Source: Hyphomicrobiaceae bacterium
GTDB taxonomy: Bacteria > Pseudomonadota > Alphaproteobacteria > Rhizobiales > Methyloligellaceae
DNA length: 64,000 nt
Assembly (NCBI GenBank): GCA_028066055.1
Contig: JALCBY010000004.1
Location: forward strand, 1-64,000
Reading direction: 5' to 3'
Shown here: in pieces, positions 30,546 through 37,509 of the stretch
Position numbering within the stretch: the stretch's first letter is position 1
How the letters are laid out: every line of letters begins with the position of its first letter
Position numbers and translations under genes: made by a program
The notes under the pieces: generated by a model
Seen by the model: only the letters and a program-made list of their open reading frames with translations
Told to the model about the DNA's origin: nothing
Databases searched by the model: none

Positions 30546-32228
30546 ATGCCTAAAAAACAATCCAAATCCCGGTCCGAGCTTGTCTTCCTGCCCCTCGGCG
30601 GCGTCGGCGAGATCGGAATGAACCTGTATCTCTACGGCGTGGGTCCGCCACACAAGCGGCGCTGGCTGATGGTCGACCTCGGCGTCACTTTCGGGGGGCC
30701 GAGGGAGCCGGGCATTGACCTCATTTTGCCGGACATCCGGTTCATCGAAGAAGAACGGGACAACCTCGCGGGCATTGTTCTGACCCATGCGCATGAGGAT
30801 CATTTCGGCGCGGTCATGACGCTCTGGCCAAGGTTGCGGGCACCGCTCTACGCCACGCCTTTCACGGCCGCGCTGCTGCGGGCAAAGCTGATTGAAGAGG
30901 GCAGGGAAGGCGATATTCCGATCGAGGAAGTCGCCTGTCGCTCGACACTCGAAATCGGACCCTTCACTGTCGAGCTCGTCGACATGGCGCATTCGATCCC
31001 GGAAACGAACGGGCTGCTGATTCAAACCGAAGCCGGTACGGCATTTCACACGAGCGACTGGAAGCTCGACGGAACGCCGGTCGTCGGTGCCGCGACCGAC
31101 CGGTCCCGCATCAGGAAAATCGGAGCAGACGGGCTGAATGCACTCATCTGCGATTCAACGAACGCCACCCGGGACGGGGTATCGGCGTCGGAGGCGGACG
31201 TCGCGAAAACGCTCAGCGAGATCGTGGCGGCCGCGCCCCATCGTGTCGCCATTACGACATTTGCCTCCAATGTCGCGCGGCTGCGTTCGGCAATGGATGC
31301 CGCCAGTTCCGCCGACCGTCATGTCGTGATTGTCGGCCGCGCCATGAAGCGGGTCATTCAGGTCGCGGAAGAAACCGGCTACCTCCCGTCGGGTTACGAC
31401 ATTCTGACCGAGGACGACTACGGGCATCTCCCCCGCGAAAAGGTCCTCGCGCTGTGTACCGGAAGCCAGGGGGAGGGACGCGCCGCGCTCGCCCGCATCG
31501 CCGCCGACGCGCATCCGCGTGTGACGTTTGCGCGGGGCGATATGGTGCTGTTCTCCAGCCGCACCATCCCCGGCAACGAAAAAGCGGTCGGGCAGGTGCA
31601 GAACAACCTGGTCAACCGCGAGATCGAAGTCGTCACGGACGCGGACGCGCTCATTCACGTTTCCGGCCATCCGCGCCGGGGCGAGCTCAGCCAGCTTTAC
31701 GAGTGGACGAAACCGAAGGTCCTTGTGCCGATGCACGGCGAAGCACGGCATCTGGAGGCACAGGCCGGGCTGGCCAGGGAGCAGGGAGCCGGCAGCATCG
31801 TTTCGGCACGCAACGGATCATTGGTCCGGCTCTGTCCCGGTCCCGCGGAGGTGATCGACGACGCGCCTGCAGGACGCCTCTATCTGGATGGCAAAATTCT
31901 GGTGCATGCCGGGGAGGGGCCGGTCGAGGAACGCCGCCGCCTGAGTTTCGGCGGCGCGGTTGCCGTCTCCGTCGTCCTGAATGCCAAGGGCGATCTCGTC
32001 GCCGAGCCACAGGTGAGCGTGACCGGCATTCCGATGGCGAACAGCGACGGCATCCTGTTTGAGGAGTTGATGCTCAATGCAGCCCTCGGCGTGCTCGACG
32101 GTCTTCCCCGACCACGACGCCGGGACAGTGCACTGGTCGCGGAGGCCGTGCGCCGGGCGGTGCGCGGCGAAGTGAACGCCCATTGGGGCAAAAAGCCGCC
32201 CTGCAGTGTTATGGTCACGGTGGTATAG
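30546..32228 (+). CDS. rnj: Ribonuclease J
   Basis: The 560-aa metallo-beta-lactamase/beta-CASP nuclease carries HAHEDH at residues 81-86, a metal-binding Asp/His further on (TSDWKLDGTP), and the beta-CASP segments SSRTIPGNEKAV and HVSGHPRRGEL. It processes and degrades RNA by 5'-exo and endo cleavage in the cytoplasm; in alphaproteobacteria it matures 23S rRNA and acts alongside RNase E. It overlaps no neighbour; birA ends 31 bp upstream. The length is typical. Confidence 0.96.
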   Translation: MPKKQSKSRSELVFLPLGGVGEIGMNLYLYGVGPPHKRRWLMVDLGVTFGGPREPGIDLILPDIRFIEEERDNLAGIVLTHAHEDHFGAVMTLWPRLRAPLYATPFTAALLRAKLIEEGREGDIPIEEVACRSTLEIGPFTVELVDMAHSIPETNGLLIQTEAGTAFHTSDWKLDGTPVVGAATDRSRIRKIGADGLNALICDSTNATRDGVSASEADVAKTLSEIVAAAPHRVAITTFASNVARLRSAMDAASSADRHVVIVGRAMKRVIQVAEETGYLPSGYDILTEDDYGHLPREKVLALCTGSQGEGRAALARIAADAHPRVTFARGDMVLFSSRTIPGNEKAVGQVQNNLVNREIEVVTDADALIHVSGHPRRGELSQLYEWTKPKVLVPMHGEARHLEAQAGLAREQGAGSIVSARNGSLVRLCPGPAEVIDDAPAGRLYLDGKILVHAGEGPVEERRRLSFGGAVAVSVVLNAKGDLVAEPQVSVTGIPMANSDGILFEELMLNAALGVLDGLPRPRRRDSALVAEAVRRAVRGEVNAHWGKKPPCSVMVTVV

Positions 32229-32275
32229 ACGCGGGCGCGCCGCGCGGATTCCAAAGGTAGAAAACGGGAGTTGTC

Positions 32276-32680
32276 ATGATCGGACGCCTCAATCATATCG
32301 CCATAGCCGTGCCCGAACTCGAGGCCGCCACCGCGCTCTACCGCGACACGCTTGGCGCGCAGGTCTCCGACGCCGTACCGCAACCCGACCATGGCGTCAC
32401 GACGGTTTTCATTGAGCTACCCAATACAAAAGTGGAACTGCTCGAGCCGCTCGGCGAAGGGTCTCCCATAGCCAATTTCCTGGAACGCAACCCGGCAGGC
32501 GGCATTCACCATATCTGTTACGAGGTGGAGGACATATTGAGCGCCCGCGACCGGCTGAAGCAGCAAGGCCTGCGCGTTCTGGGCGACGGCGAACCGAAAA
32601 CCGGCGCCCATGGAAAGCCGGTTCTGTTCCTGCACCCGAAGGATCTTACGGGTACACTGGTCGAACTGGAAGAAGCCTGA
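32276..32680 (+). CDS. mce: Methylmalonyl-CoA epimerase
   Basis: The 134-aa VOC-superfamily protein begins IGRLNHIAIAVPELEAA and contains GGIHHICYEVEDI and LTGTLVELEEA. The conserved His near residue 7, the His pair in the middle and the C-terminal Glu supply the metal and acid/base ligands. It interconverts (R)- and (S)-methylmalonyl-CoA in propionyl-CoA breakdown. It lies between rnj and a DUF1467 gene, as in related bacteria. The mutase and propionyl-CoA carboxylase genes are not in this window. Confidence 0.93.
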   Translation: MIGRLNHIAIAVPELEAATALYRDTLGAQVSDAVPQPDHGVTTVFIELPNTKVELLEPLGEGSPIANFLERNPAGGIHHICYEVEDILSARDRLKQQGLRVLGDGEPKTGAHGKPVLFLHPKDLTGTLVELEEA

Positions 32681-32698
32681 GGTTGATTGGAGAGCGCC

Positions 32699-32980
32699 AT
32701 GAGCCTCATATTCGCTTTGGCGATCTATTTCGTTGTCTGGTGGATCGTTCTGTTCGCGATACTGCCCTTCGGTGTGAAAACACAGGAAGAGGCGGGTGAG
32801 GTGATTCCCGGCACGGCGGAGAGCGCGCCCGTTGCCCCAAGGCTCAGGCCCAAGCTCATCGCAACCACCATCGTCGCCAGCGTCATATTTGCCATCATCT
32901 ACTGGCTTATCGCAGGCGGAAGCGTATCCCTTGACGATATTCCGTTCCTGCCGCGCTTTGAGAAAGCGAGCGGAACATAA
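32699..32980 (+). CDS. DUF1467 family small membrane protein
   Basis: The 93-aa product has two transmembrane helices (about 2-24 and 54-76). The segment FVVWWIVLFAILPFGVKTQEE is the hallmark of DUF1467 (quoted in part: WWIVLFAILPFGVKTQEE). No function is known. In Hyphomicrobiales the gene usually sits just before proS; here a 525-bp non-coding block and one extra gene separate them. ATG 32699 is chosen because GGAGAG lies 6-7 nt upstream; an earlier in-frame ATG (32687) does not have a site. Confidence 0.88.
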   Translation: MSLIFALAIYFVVWWIVLFAILPFGVKTQEEAGEVIPGTAESAPVAPRLRPKLIATTIVASVIFAIIYWLIAGGSVSLDDIPFLPRFEKASGT

Positions 32981-33020
32981 ACTCACTGTTTCGTGTGACG
33001 ATGAGGCACCGAAGGCGGGC

Positions 33021-33053
33021 AAAAAAAGAAGCAAGGTCCATAAGACCTTGCTT
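33021..33053 (-). terminator. Intrinsic terminator reading on the minus strand
   Basis: Read on the minus strand, AAGCAAGGTC (33053-33044) pairs perfectly with GACCTTGCTT (33038-33029) around a 5-nt loop and is followed by CTTTTTTT. This is a textbook terminator. There is no protein gene on the minus strand upstream of it for many kilobases, so it implies a minus-strand RNA from this gap. Confidence 0.7.
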
Positions 33054-33144
33054 CACAGTCGTTTTGGCTCCTGACCTTTGCAGCCTGTAAGTGCAAACAC
33101 CTTGCCCAAACGCAAGACTAGCAAGAGGCACTTCAGTTAAAGCC

Positions 33145-33175
33145 GCGCTCACATTTCGGTACCGAAATGGAGCGC
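33145..33175. repeat. Bulged hairpin with an 18-bp palindromic core
   Basis: The outer arms GCGCTC (33145-33150) and GAGCGC (33170-33175) flank CATTTCGG-TA-CCGAAATG (33152-33169), a perfect palindrome, with one unpaired A at 33151. The stem could form in RNA from either strand. It lies between the two terminator-like hairpins. Confidence 0.7.
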
Positions 33176-33234
33176 CCGGAGCTGTCTTCCTCCCAAGACT
33201 TGGACCAAATACTACGCCTCTTAACAAGGCTGTG

Positions 33235-33271
33235 ACATGTTCCGGTCCAGAACAAATGTATCTTTTTTTTT
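33235..33271 (+). terminator. Intrinsic terminator reading on the plus strand
   Basis: ACATGTTC (33235-33242) pairs with GAAC (33250-33253) and ATGT (33256-33259), leaving an AA bulge, with a 7-nt loop, and is followed by nine consecutive T's (33263-33271). It would end transcripts coming from the DUF1467 gene or from a plus-strand small RNA in this gap. Confidence 0.6.
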
Positions 33272-33274
33272 GGC

Positions 33275-33303
33275 ACACTATCGAATGCCCATGGCCTTGT
33301 CAT
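33275..33303 (-). promoter_or_regulatory. Candidate minus-strand promoter in the non-coding block
   Basis: On the minus strand ATGACA (33303-33298) and TAGTGT (33280-33275) are spaced by 17 nt. The -35 matches TTGACA at five positions, the -10 only weakly. A transcript starting here would be about 245 nt long and would end at the minus-strand terminator. Confidence 0.3.
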
Positions 33304-33347
33304 TTCCTTTTTTCATCCGTATACGGATGAAATGCTGCAAGGCATGG
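33289..33347. repeat. Nested inverted repeat with 22-bp perfect palindrome
   Basis: The outer arms are CCATGGCCTTG (33289-33299) and CAAGGCATGG (33338-33347), complementary except for one extra G. Inside lies a perfect 22-bp palindrome (33311-33332) with half-site TTTCATCCGTA. Neither side is followed by a T run, so a protein-binding site or cruciform is more likely than a terminator. Confidence 0.8.
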
Positions 33348-33443
33348 TCATCTCAAATGATTTCGGCCTATTTTCAAAGACTTACATGGCGCCCACTCAC
33401 GTCATTTTGAAACTAAAATTTCATTAAGGTAAGCGTTTAAAAA

Positions 33444-33477
33444 ATACGCCCTCTAACGCGCCGCGTTAGGGTCGTAT
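33444..33477. promoter_or_regulatory. Long imperfect dyad just upstream of the secreted-protein gene
   Basis: ATACG, CC and CTAACGC on the left mirror GCGTTAG, GG and CGTAT on the right around a GCC centre (33460-33462), with single mismatches between blocks. It ends 28 nt before the start codon at 33506, where an operator or a 5'-UTR hairpin would control that gene. Confidence 0.5.
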
Positions 33478-33505
33478 TAAGCGCGATCTGCTACCTATCC
33501 GTGCC

Positions 33506-33958
33506 ATGAGACACGCGGCAAAAACAATCGATCAGATGCTGATTTACTGGCTCGCCATCGCCATGGCGGCGGCCGTTCTGATCGCGCCACGACCCGCAAT
33601 AAGCGGTGGGTACGTGTCCGGAGGAAGCGGCTATAACGGTCCGCGCTGGTCAAACGACTTCCAGCTCCAGCAGGGCCTTGTGGTTCAACCGGGGTGCGTG
33701 ACCATTGCGCCGGGGGCGAGCGCGGAATACATCCCCGGTCGCGACGCGTATGGCCGTCCGGTCCCGCCGGCGGATTCACCAAGCTATTTCGGCAACGCGC
33801 TGCCCAATGTCGACCTCGATATCAAGCTTGGAAAGAAGCATATCGGCGGCAAGACCGTTAAGCTTTACGCCGACGGTTATGCCTACGATCCGGTGACCGA
33901 TCAGTTCACACTGCATGGACAACCCATGCAGCGGGATTGCCTCCCCTTGCCAAAGTAA
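33506..33958 (+). CDS. Unrecognised secreted protein
   Basis: This gene encodes a 150-aa protein that I do not recognise. Residues about 10-32 (MLIYWLAIAMAAAVLIAPRP) form a signal peptide or N-terminal anchor, so the rest (Gly/Ser/Tyr/Pro-rich at first: GGYVSGGSGYNGPRWSND) is periplasmic. Two cysteines far apart (VQPGCVTIAP and QRDCLPLPK) could form a disulfide. The C-terminal half looks like a small beta domain (KTVKLYADGYAYDPVTDQF). Coding bias is normal for the window. It lies between the dyad-rich gap and proS, where related genomes usually have nothing. No ribosome site is obvious before ATG 33506. Confidence 0.65.
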   Translation: MRHAAKTIDQMLIYWLAIAMAAAVLIAPRPAISGGYVSGGSGYNGPRWSNDFQLQQGLVVQPGCVTIAPGASAEYIPGRDAYGRPVPPADSPSYFGNALPNVDLDIKLGKKHIGGKTVKLYADGYAYDPVTDQFTLHGQPMQRDCLPLPK

Positions 33959-34083
33959 GTTATTAGCGCCTCATCTGCTTCTGCTGATCCAGTTGCGGAT
34001 GCCCGGGAGAGTTGCATGTGCGACCCTCCCGGGCTCGCAAGCGCATGTCAGCGTCCCGGCCACAAAGCAAGAAGGCGGCGCCT

Positions 34084-35412
34084 ATGAGGCTCAGCCAGTA
34101 TTTTTTACCGATCCTGCGCGAAGACCCCAAGGAGGCGGAGATCGTCTCGCACAAGCTGATGCTGCGCGCGGGCATGATCCGACAGTCCAGCGCCGGCATC
34201 TATTCCTGGCTTCCGCTCGGGTTCCGCGTCCTCAAGAAGATCGAACAGATCGTGCGTGAGGAGCAAAACCGTTCAGGCGCCATCGAAATGCTGATGCCGA
34301 CGATTCAACCCGCCGACATCTGGCGCGAAAGCGGGCGCTATGAGGATTACGGCAAGGAGATGCTGCGCATCACCGACCGTCACGAACGGGACATGCTGTA
34401 TGGTCCGACGAACGAAGAACAGATCACCGAGATATTCCGGGATTCGGTGAAGTCGTATCGGGACTTGCCGCGCAACCTCTATCATATCCAGTGGAAGTTT
34501 CGCGATGAGATCAGACCGCGTTTCGGGATTATGCGCGGCCGCGAGTTCCTCATGAAGGATGCCTACTCCTTCGATCTGTCGCCCGAGGAAGCCCGCGTCT
34601 CCTACAACAAGATGTTCGTCGCCTATTTGCGGACATTCGAGCGCCTGGGATTGAAGTCCATCCCCATGGCCGCCGATACGGGCCCGATTGGCGGCGATCT
34701 CAGTCATGAGTTCATCGTCCTCGCCGACACGGGCGAGAGCCAGGTCTACTGCGACCGCGACCTCATCGAGGGCAGCGCGCCTGCGGAAGATGTCGATTTC
34801 GAATCCGACCTCACGCCGATCATCGAAAAATGGACCAGCAAGTATGCGGCAACGGACGAGAAACACGATCCGGAGCGTTTCGAGAAAGAAGTCGCAGCCG
34901 ACAAACAGGTTTCGGCGCGGGGCATCGAGGTGGGGCACATCTTCTACTTCGGTACAAAATACACCGATGCAATGAACTGCCGCGTCCAGGGCCCGGACGG
35001 AAAACTTGTGACGATCGAATGCGGTTCATACGGCATTGGCGTCTCGCGACTTGTCGGCGCTATCATCGAAGCGAGTCACGATGAGAACGGGATTGTCTGG
35101 CCGGACCCGGTGGCGCCTTTTGATGTCGCCCTCATCAATCTGAAGGCGAATGACGAAGCAACGGATGCGGCCTGCGACGATCTTTATGGCAAACTCCGCG
35201 AAGCCGGGTTCGATGTCCTCTATGACGATACGGACGAGCGCGCCGGCGGAAAGTTCGCCGCAATGGACCTGATCGGCCTTCCCTGGCAAGTAATCGTCGG
35301 TCCGCGCGGGCTGAAACAGGGCGAAGTGGAGATCAAAAGGCGCAGTACGGGTGAACGTGAAACATTGACACCGGAAGCGGCACTCAATCGTATAGTTGGC
35401 AGAACAACCTGA
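34084..35412 (+). CDS. proS: Prolyl-tRNA synthetase (short, alphaproteobacterial/mitochondrial type)
   Basis: The 442-aa class II synthetase has the opening [19 protein letters not shown], motif-2 region [12 protein letters not shown] with [21 protein letters not shown] nearby (quoted in part: [17 protein letters not shown]), motif-3 segment [16 protein letters not shown], and a C-terminal anticodon-binding domain. It charges tRNA-Pro. It lacks the ~180-aa INS editing domain of the long bacterial form, as usual in alphaproteobacteria. ATG 34084 with AAGGCGG upstream gives the family start; an in-frame GTG at 34012 is not supported. proS-lolC/E-lolD-dnaE is a conserved gene order. Confidence 0.96.
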   Translation: MRLSQYFLPILREDPKEAEIVSHKLMLRAGMIRQSSAGIYSWLPLGFRVLKKIEQIVREEQNRSGAIEMLMPTIQPADIWRESGRYEDYGKEMLRITDRHERDMLYGPTNEEQITEIFRDSVKSYRDLPRNLYHIQWKFRDEIRPRFGIMRGREFLMKDAYSFDLSPEEARVSYNKMFVAYLRTFERLGLKSIPMAADTGPIGGDLSHEFIVLADTGESQVYCDRDLIEGSAPAEDVDFESDLTPIIEKWTSKYAATDEKHDPERFEKEVAADKQVSARGIEVGHIFYFGTKYTDAMNCRVQGPDGKLVTIECGSYGIGVSRLVGAIIEASHDENGIVWPDPVAPFDVALINLKANDEATDAACDDLYGKLREAGFDVLYDDTDERAGGKFAAMDLIGLPWQVIVGPRGLKQGEVEIKRRSTGERETLTPEAALNRIVGRTT

Positions 35413-35437
35413 AACGGGGTGTAGCCAGGGCAGGGTG

Positions 35438-36706
35438 ATGAGCGAACTCACTCAGACACGGCCATTCGCGCCATTCGAATGGATGATCGCAGGGCGTTAT
35501 CTGCGCGCGCGCCGCAAGGAAGGATTCATCTCCGTCATCGCCGGTTTTTCGTTCCTGGGCATCATGCTCGGCGTCGCCACGCTGATTATCGTGCTCTCTG
35601 TGATGAACGGGTTCCGGAGCGAACTGTTCGACAAGATCCTCGGCCTCAACGGCCATATCGTCATTCACTCCATGAGTGGACGCTTCACCGACTATGATGA
35701 CGTCGCGCAACGGCTGCGCAAGGTCGAAGGCGTCAAACGCGTACTGCCCCTGATCGAGGGTCAGGCGATGGTGTCGACAACCTCTCTTGCCAACGGCGCG
35801 CTGATACGCGGCATGTCGGAGGAGAGCCTCAAGTCCCTCAATTCCATTTCCGACAACATCCGTGCCGGCACTCTGGACGGTTTCGACGGAGGCAAAGGCA
35901 TTGCCATGGGCACGCGGCTTGCCAACCAGTTGCGCGTCAAGGTCGGCGACAAGATCTCGCTCCTCGCGCCGCGCGGCGCAACGACCCCGTTCGGGACTGC
36001 GCCGCGGGTAAAGCGCTACACTCTCAGCGCCATTTTCGAGATGGGCATGTCGGAGTATGACAACTCGATCATCTTCATGCCGCTTCGCGAGGCGCAGCGT
36101 TACTTCAACAAGCCTAAGATGGTTTCGGTTCTCGAGGTTCTGGTGGATCAGCCGGACGCTGTCGGTTTTCTGCGGCCGACGATCCTGGAAGCCGGAGGGC
36201 CGACGATCTATGTGACGGATTGGCGGCAACGCAACGCGAGCTTCTTCAGCGCACTGCAGGTCGAACGCAACGTGATGTTTCTGATCCTGACGCTGATTGT
36301 CCTCGTCGCGGCACTGAACATCATTTCCGGCCTGATCATGCTGGTGAAAGACAAAGGCGCGGATATTGCGATCCTGCGGACCATGGGAGCAACCCGTGGA
36401 ACGATCATGCGGGTGTTTTTTATCACAGGGGCAAGTATCGGCGTTGTGGGAACGCTCGCCGGTCTGGTCCTCGGGATCATCGTCTGTCTCAACGCCGAAT
36501 CCATCCGCGAGTTCATTTCCTACATCACCAGCACGGACCTGTTTTCGCCGGAGTTGTATTACCTGTCGCAACTGCCCGCGGAAATCGATCCGGGCGAGGT
36601 GGTGACAGTTGTTGTCATGGCGCTGGTCTTGTCGGTCCTCGCGACGCTTTATCCATCATGGCGCGCGAGCACGCTCGACCCCGTCGAAGCCCTCCGGTAC
36701 GAGTGA
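35438..36706 (+). CDS. lolC: Lipoprotein-releasing ABC transporter permease (LolC/LolE family)
   Basis: The 422-aa membrane protein has one N-terminal helix (about 27-50: FISVIAGFSFLGIMLGVATL), a large periplasmic domain and three C-terminal helices (about 277-300, 320-350, 385-405), the MacB/FtsX topology of LolC/E. It extracts mature lipoproteins from the inner membrane and passes them to LolA. Only one LolC/E gene is present next to lolD, so a homodimeric LolF-like permease is inferred. ATG 35438 has AGGGCAGGG upstream. Its stop overlaps the likely lolD start. Confidence 0.93.
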   Translation: MSELTQTRPFAPFEWMIAGRYLRARRKEGFISVIAGFSFLGIMLGVATLIIVLSVMNGFRSELFDKILGLNGHIVIHSMSGRFTDYDDVAQRLRKVEGVKRVLPLIEGQAMVSTTSLANGALIRGMSEESLKSLNSISDNIRAGTLDGFDGGKGIAMGTRLANQLRVKVGDKISLLAPRGATTPFGTAPRVKRYTLSAIFEMGMSEYDNSIIFMPLREAQRYFNKPKMVSVLEVLVDQPDAVGFLRPTILEAGGPTIYVTDWRQRNASFFSALQVERNVMFLILTLIVLVAALNIISGLIMLVKDKGADIAILRTMGATRGTIMRVFFITGASIGVVGTLAGLVLGIIVCLNAESIREFISYITSTDLFSPELYYLSQLPAEIDPGEVVTVVVMALVLSVLATLYPSWRASTLDPVEALRYE

Positions 36707-37419
36707 CGCACGTGGACAGTGGCACCCGCATACCGATCATGAGCCTGCGTGGCCTCTCCCTGACGTTCCGCCAGGGCGAACGCAGCATCGAAATACTCAA
36801 GGAGGCGTCCGGAGACGTATTCAGCGGCGAGGCGGTCGGGTTGCTCGGTCCGTCCGGCGCGGGCAAATCGTCCCTGCTGCAAATTCTGGGATTGCTCGAC
36901 CGGCCCAACGAGGGACAGGTCCTGCTCGAAGGCGAGGACTGCATCACCAAGTCCGATAATGAGCGCACGTTGCTGCGCCGCACCAAGCTCGGATTCGTGT
37001 ATCAGTTTCACCATCTGCTGCCGGAGTTCAGCGCCTTGGAGAATGTCGTCCTTCCGCAGCTTATCCTCGGCGTTTCCAAGACCGATGCCGAGAAGAGGGC
37101 CGGCAAACTGCTCAAGAATCTCGGTCTCTCCGAACGGCTCGAGCATCGCCCCGCACAATTGTCCGGCGGTGAACAGCAACGCGTCGCTATTGCCCGCGCC
37201 GTCGCCAACGCGCCGAAGGTCCTGCTGGCCGATGAACCGACAGGCAACCTGGACCCCGAGACCGCGGAAGTCGTCTTTGACCAGTTGATGACGCTGGTTC
37301 AGGATTCCGGCGTCACGGCCATCATAGCGACCCACAATCTCGACATCGCGCGGCGCATGACGCGGATCTGGAAACTGGACCAGGGCAAGATCGCCGAGAC
37401 CTCTCCTGTTGACATCTAG
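36703..37419 (+). CDS. lolD: Lipoprotein-releasing ABC transporter ATP-binding protein LolD
   Basis: The protein of about 238 aa is an ABC ATPase with Walker [11 protein letters not shown]-loop [11 protein letters not shown], signature [14 protein letters not shown] and Walker [14 protein letters not shown]. The [14 protein letters not shown] stretch is typical of LolD. It powers lipoprotein release together with the permease upstream. The start is uncertain: GTG 36703 overlaps the permease stop (GTGA, coupling likely), while GTG 36712 and ATG 36739 are alternatives; none has a strong ribosome site. Confidence 0.92.
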   Translation: MTHVDSGTRIPIMSLRGLSLTFRQGERSIEILKEASGDVFSGEAVGLLGPSGAGKSSLLQILGLLDRPNEGQVLLEGEDCITKSDNERTLLRRTKLGFVYQFHHLLPEFSALENVVLPQLILGVSKTDAEKRAGKLLKNLGLSERLEHRPAQLSGGEQQRVAIARAVANAPKVLLADEPTGNLDPETAEVVFDQLMTLVQDSGVTAIIATHNLDIARRMTRIWKLDQGKIAETSPVDI

Positions 37420-37509
37420 TTGACAGACTTCGATCCGGCCCCGCCGCGCCTTGTCTGAACGGGCGAATCTGGCAATGTGGCACCATTGTCGTAGAGATGA
37501 GGACACGCC

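Larger units (their letters stand above)
32981..33505. other. Dyad-rich, AT-rich non-coding region between the DUF1467 gene and the secreted-protein gene
   Basis: Some 525 bp without a plausible gene, clearly richer in A/T than its surroundings. It holds at least five inverted repeats: a 10-bp hairpin flanked by an A7 tract (33029-33053), a bulged 14-bp hairpin (33145-33175), a hairpin followed by nine T's (33235-33271), a nested dyad with a 22-bp perfect palindrome at its centre (33289-33347) and a long imperfect dyad (33444-33477). The pattern suggests one or more structured RNAs plus operator sites. None matched a known RNA family that could be recognised by eye. Confidence 0.6.

Noticed and set aside
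33172..33194. Minus-strand sequence resembling the RNase P RNA motif GAGGAAAGTCCGGGC
   Set aside because: Only partly similar (extra bases in the middle), the gap is too short for a ~400-nt RNase P RNA, and the matching 3' motif is missing.
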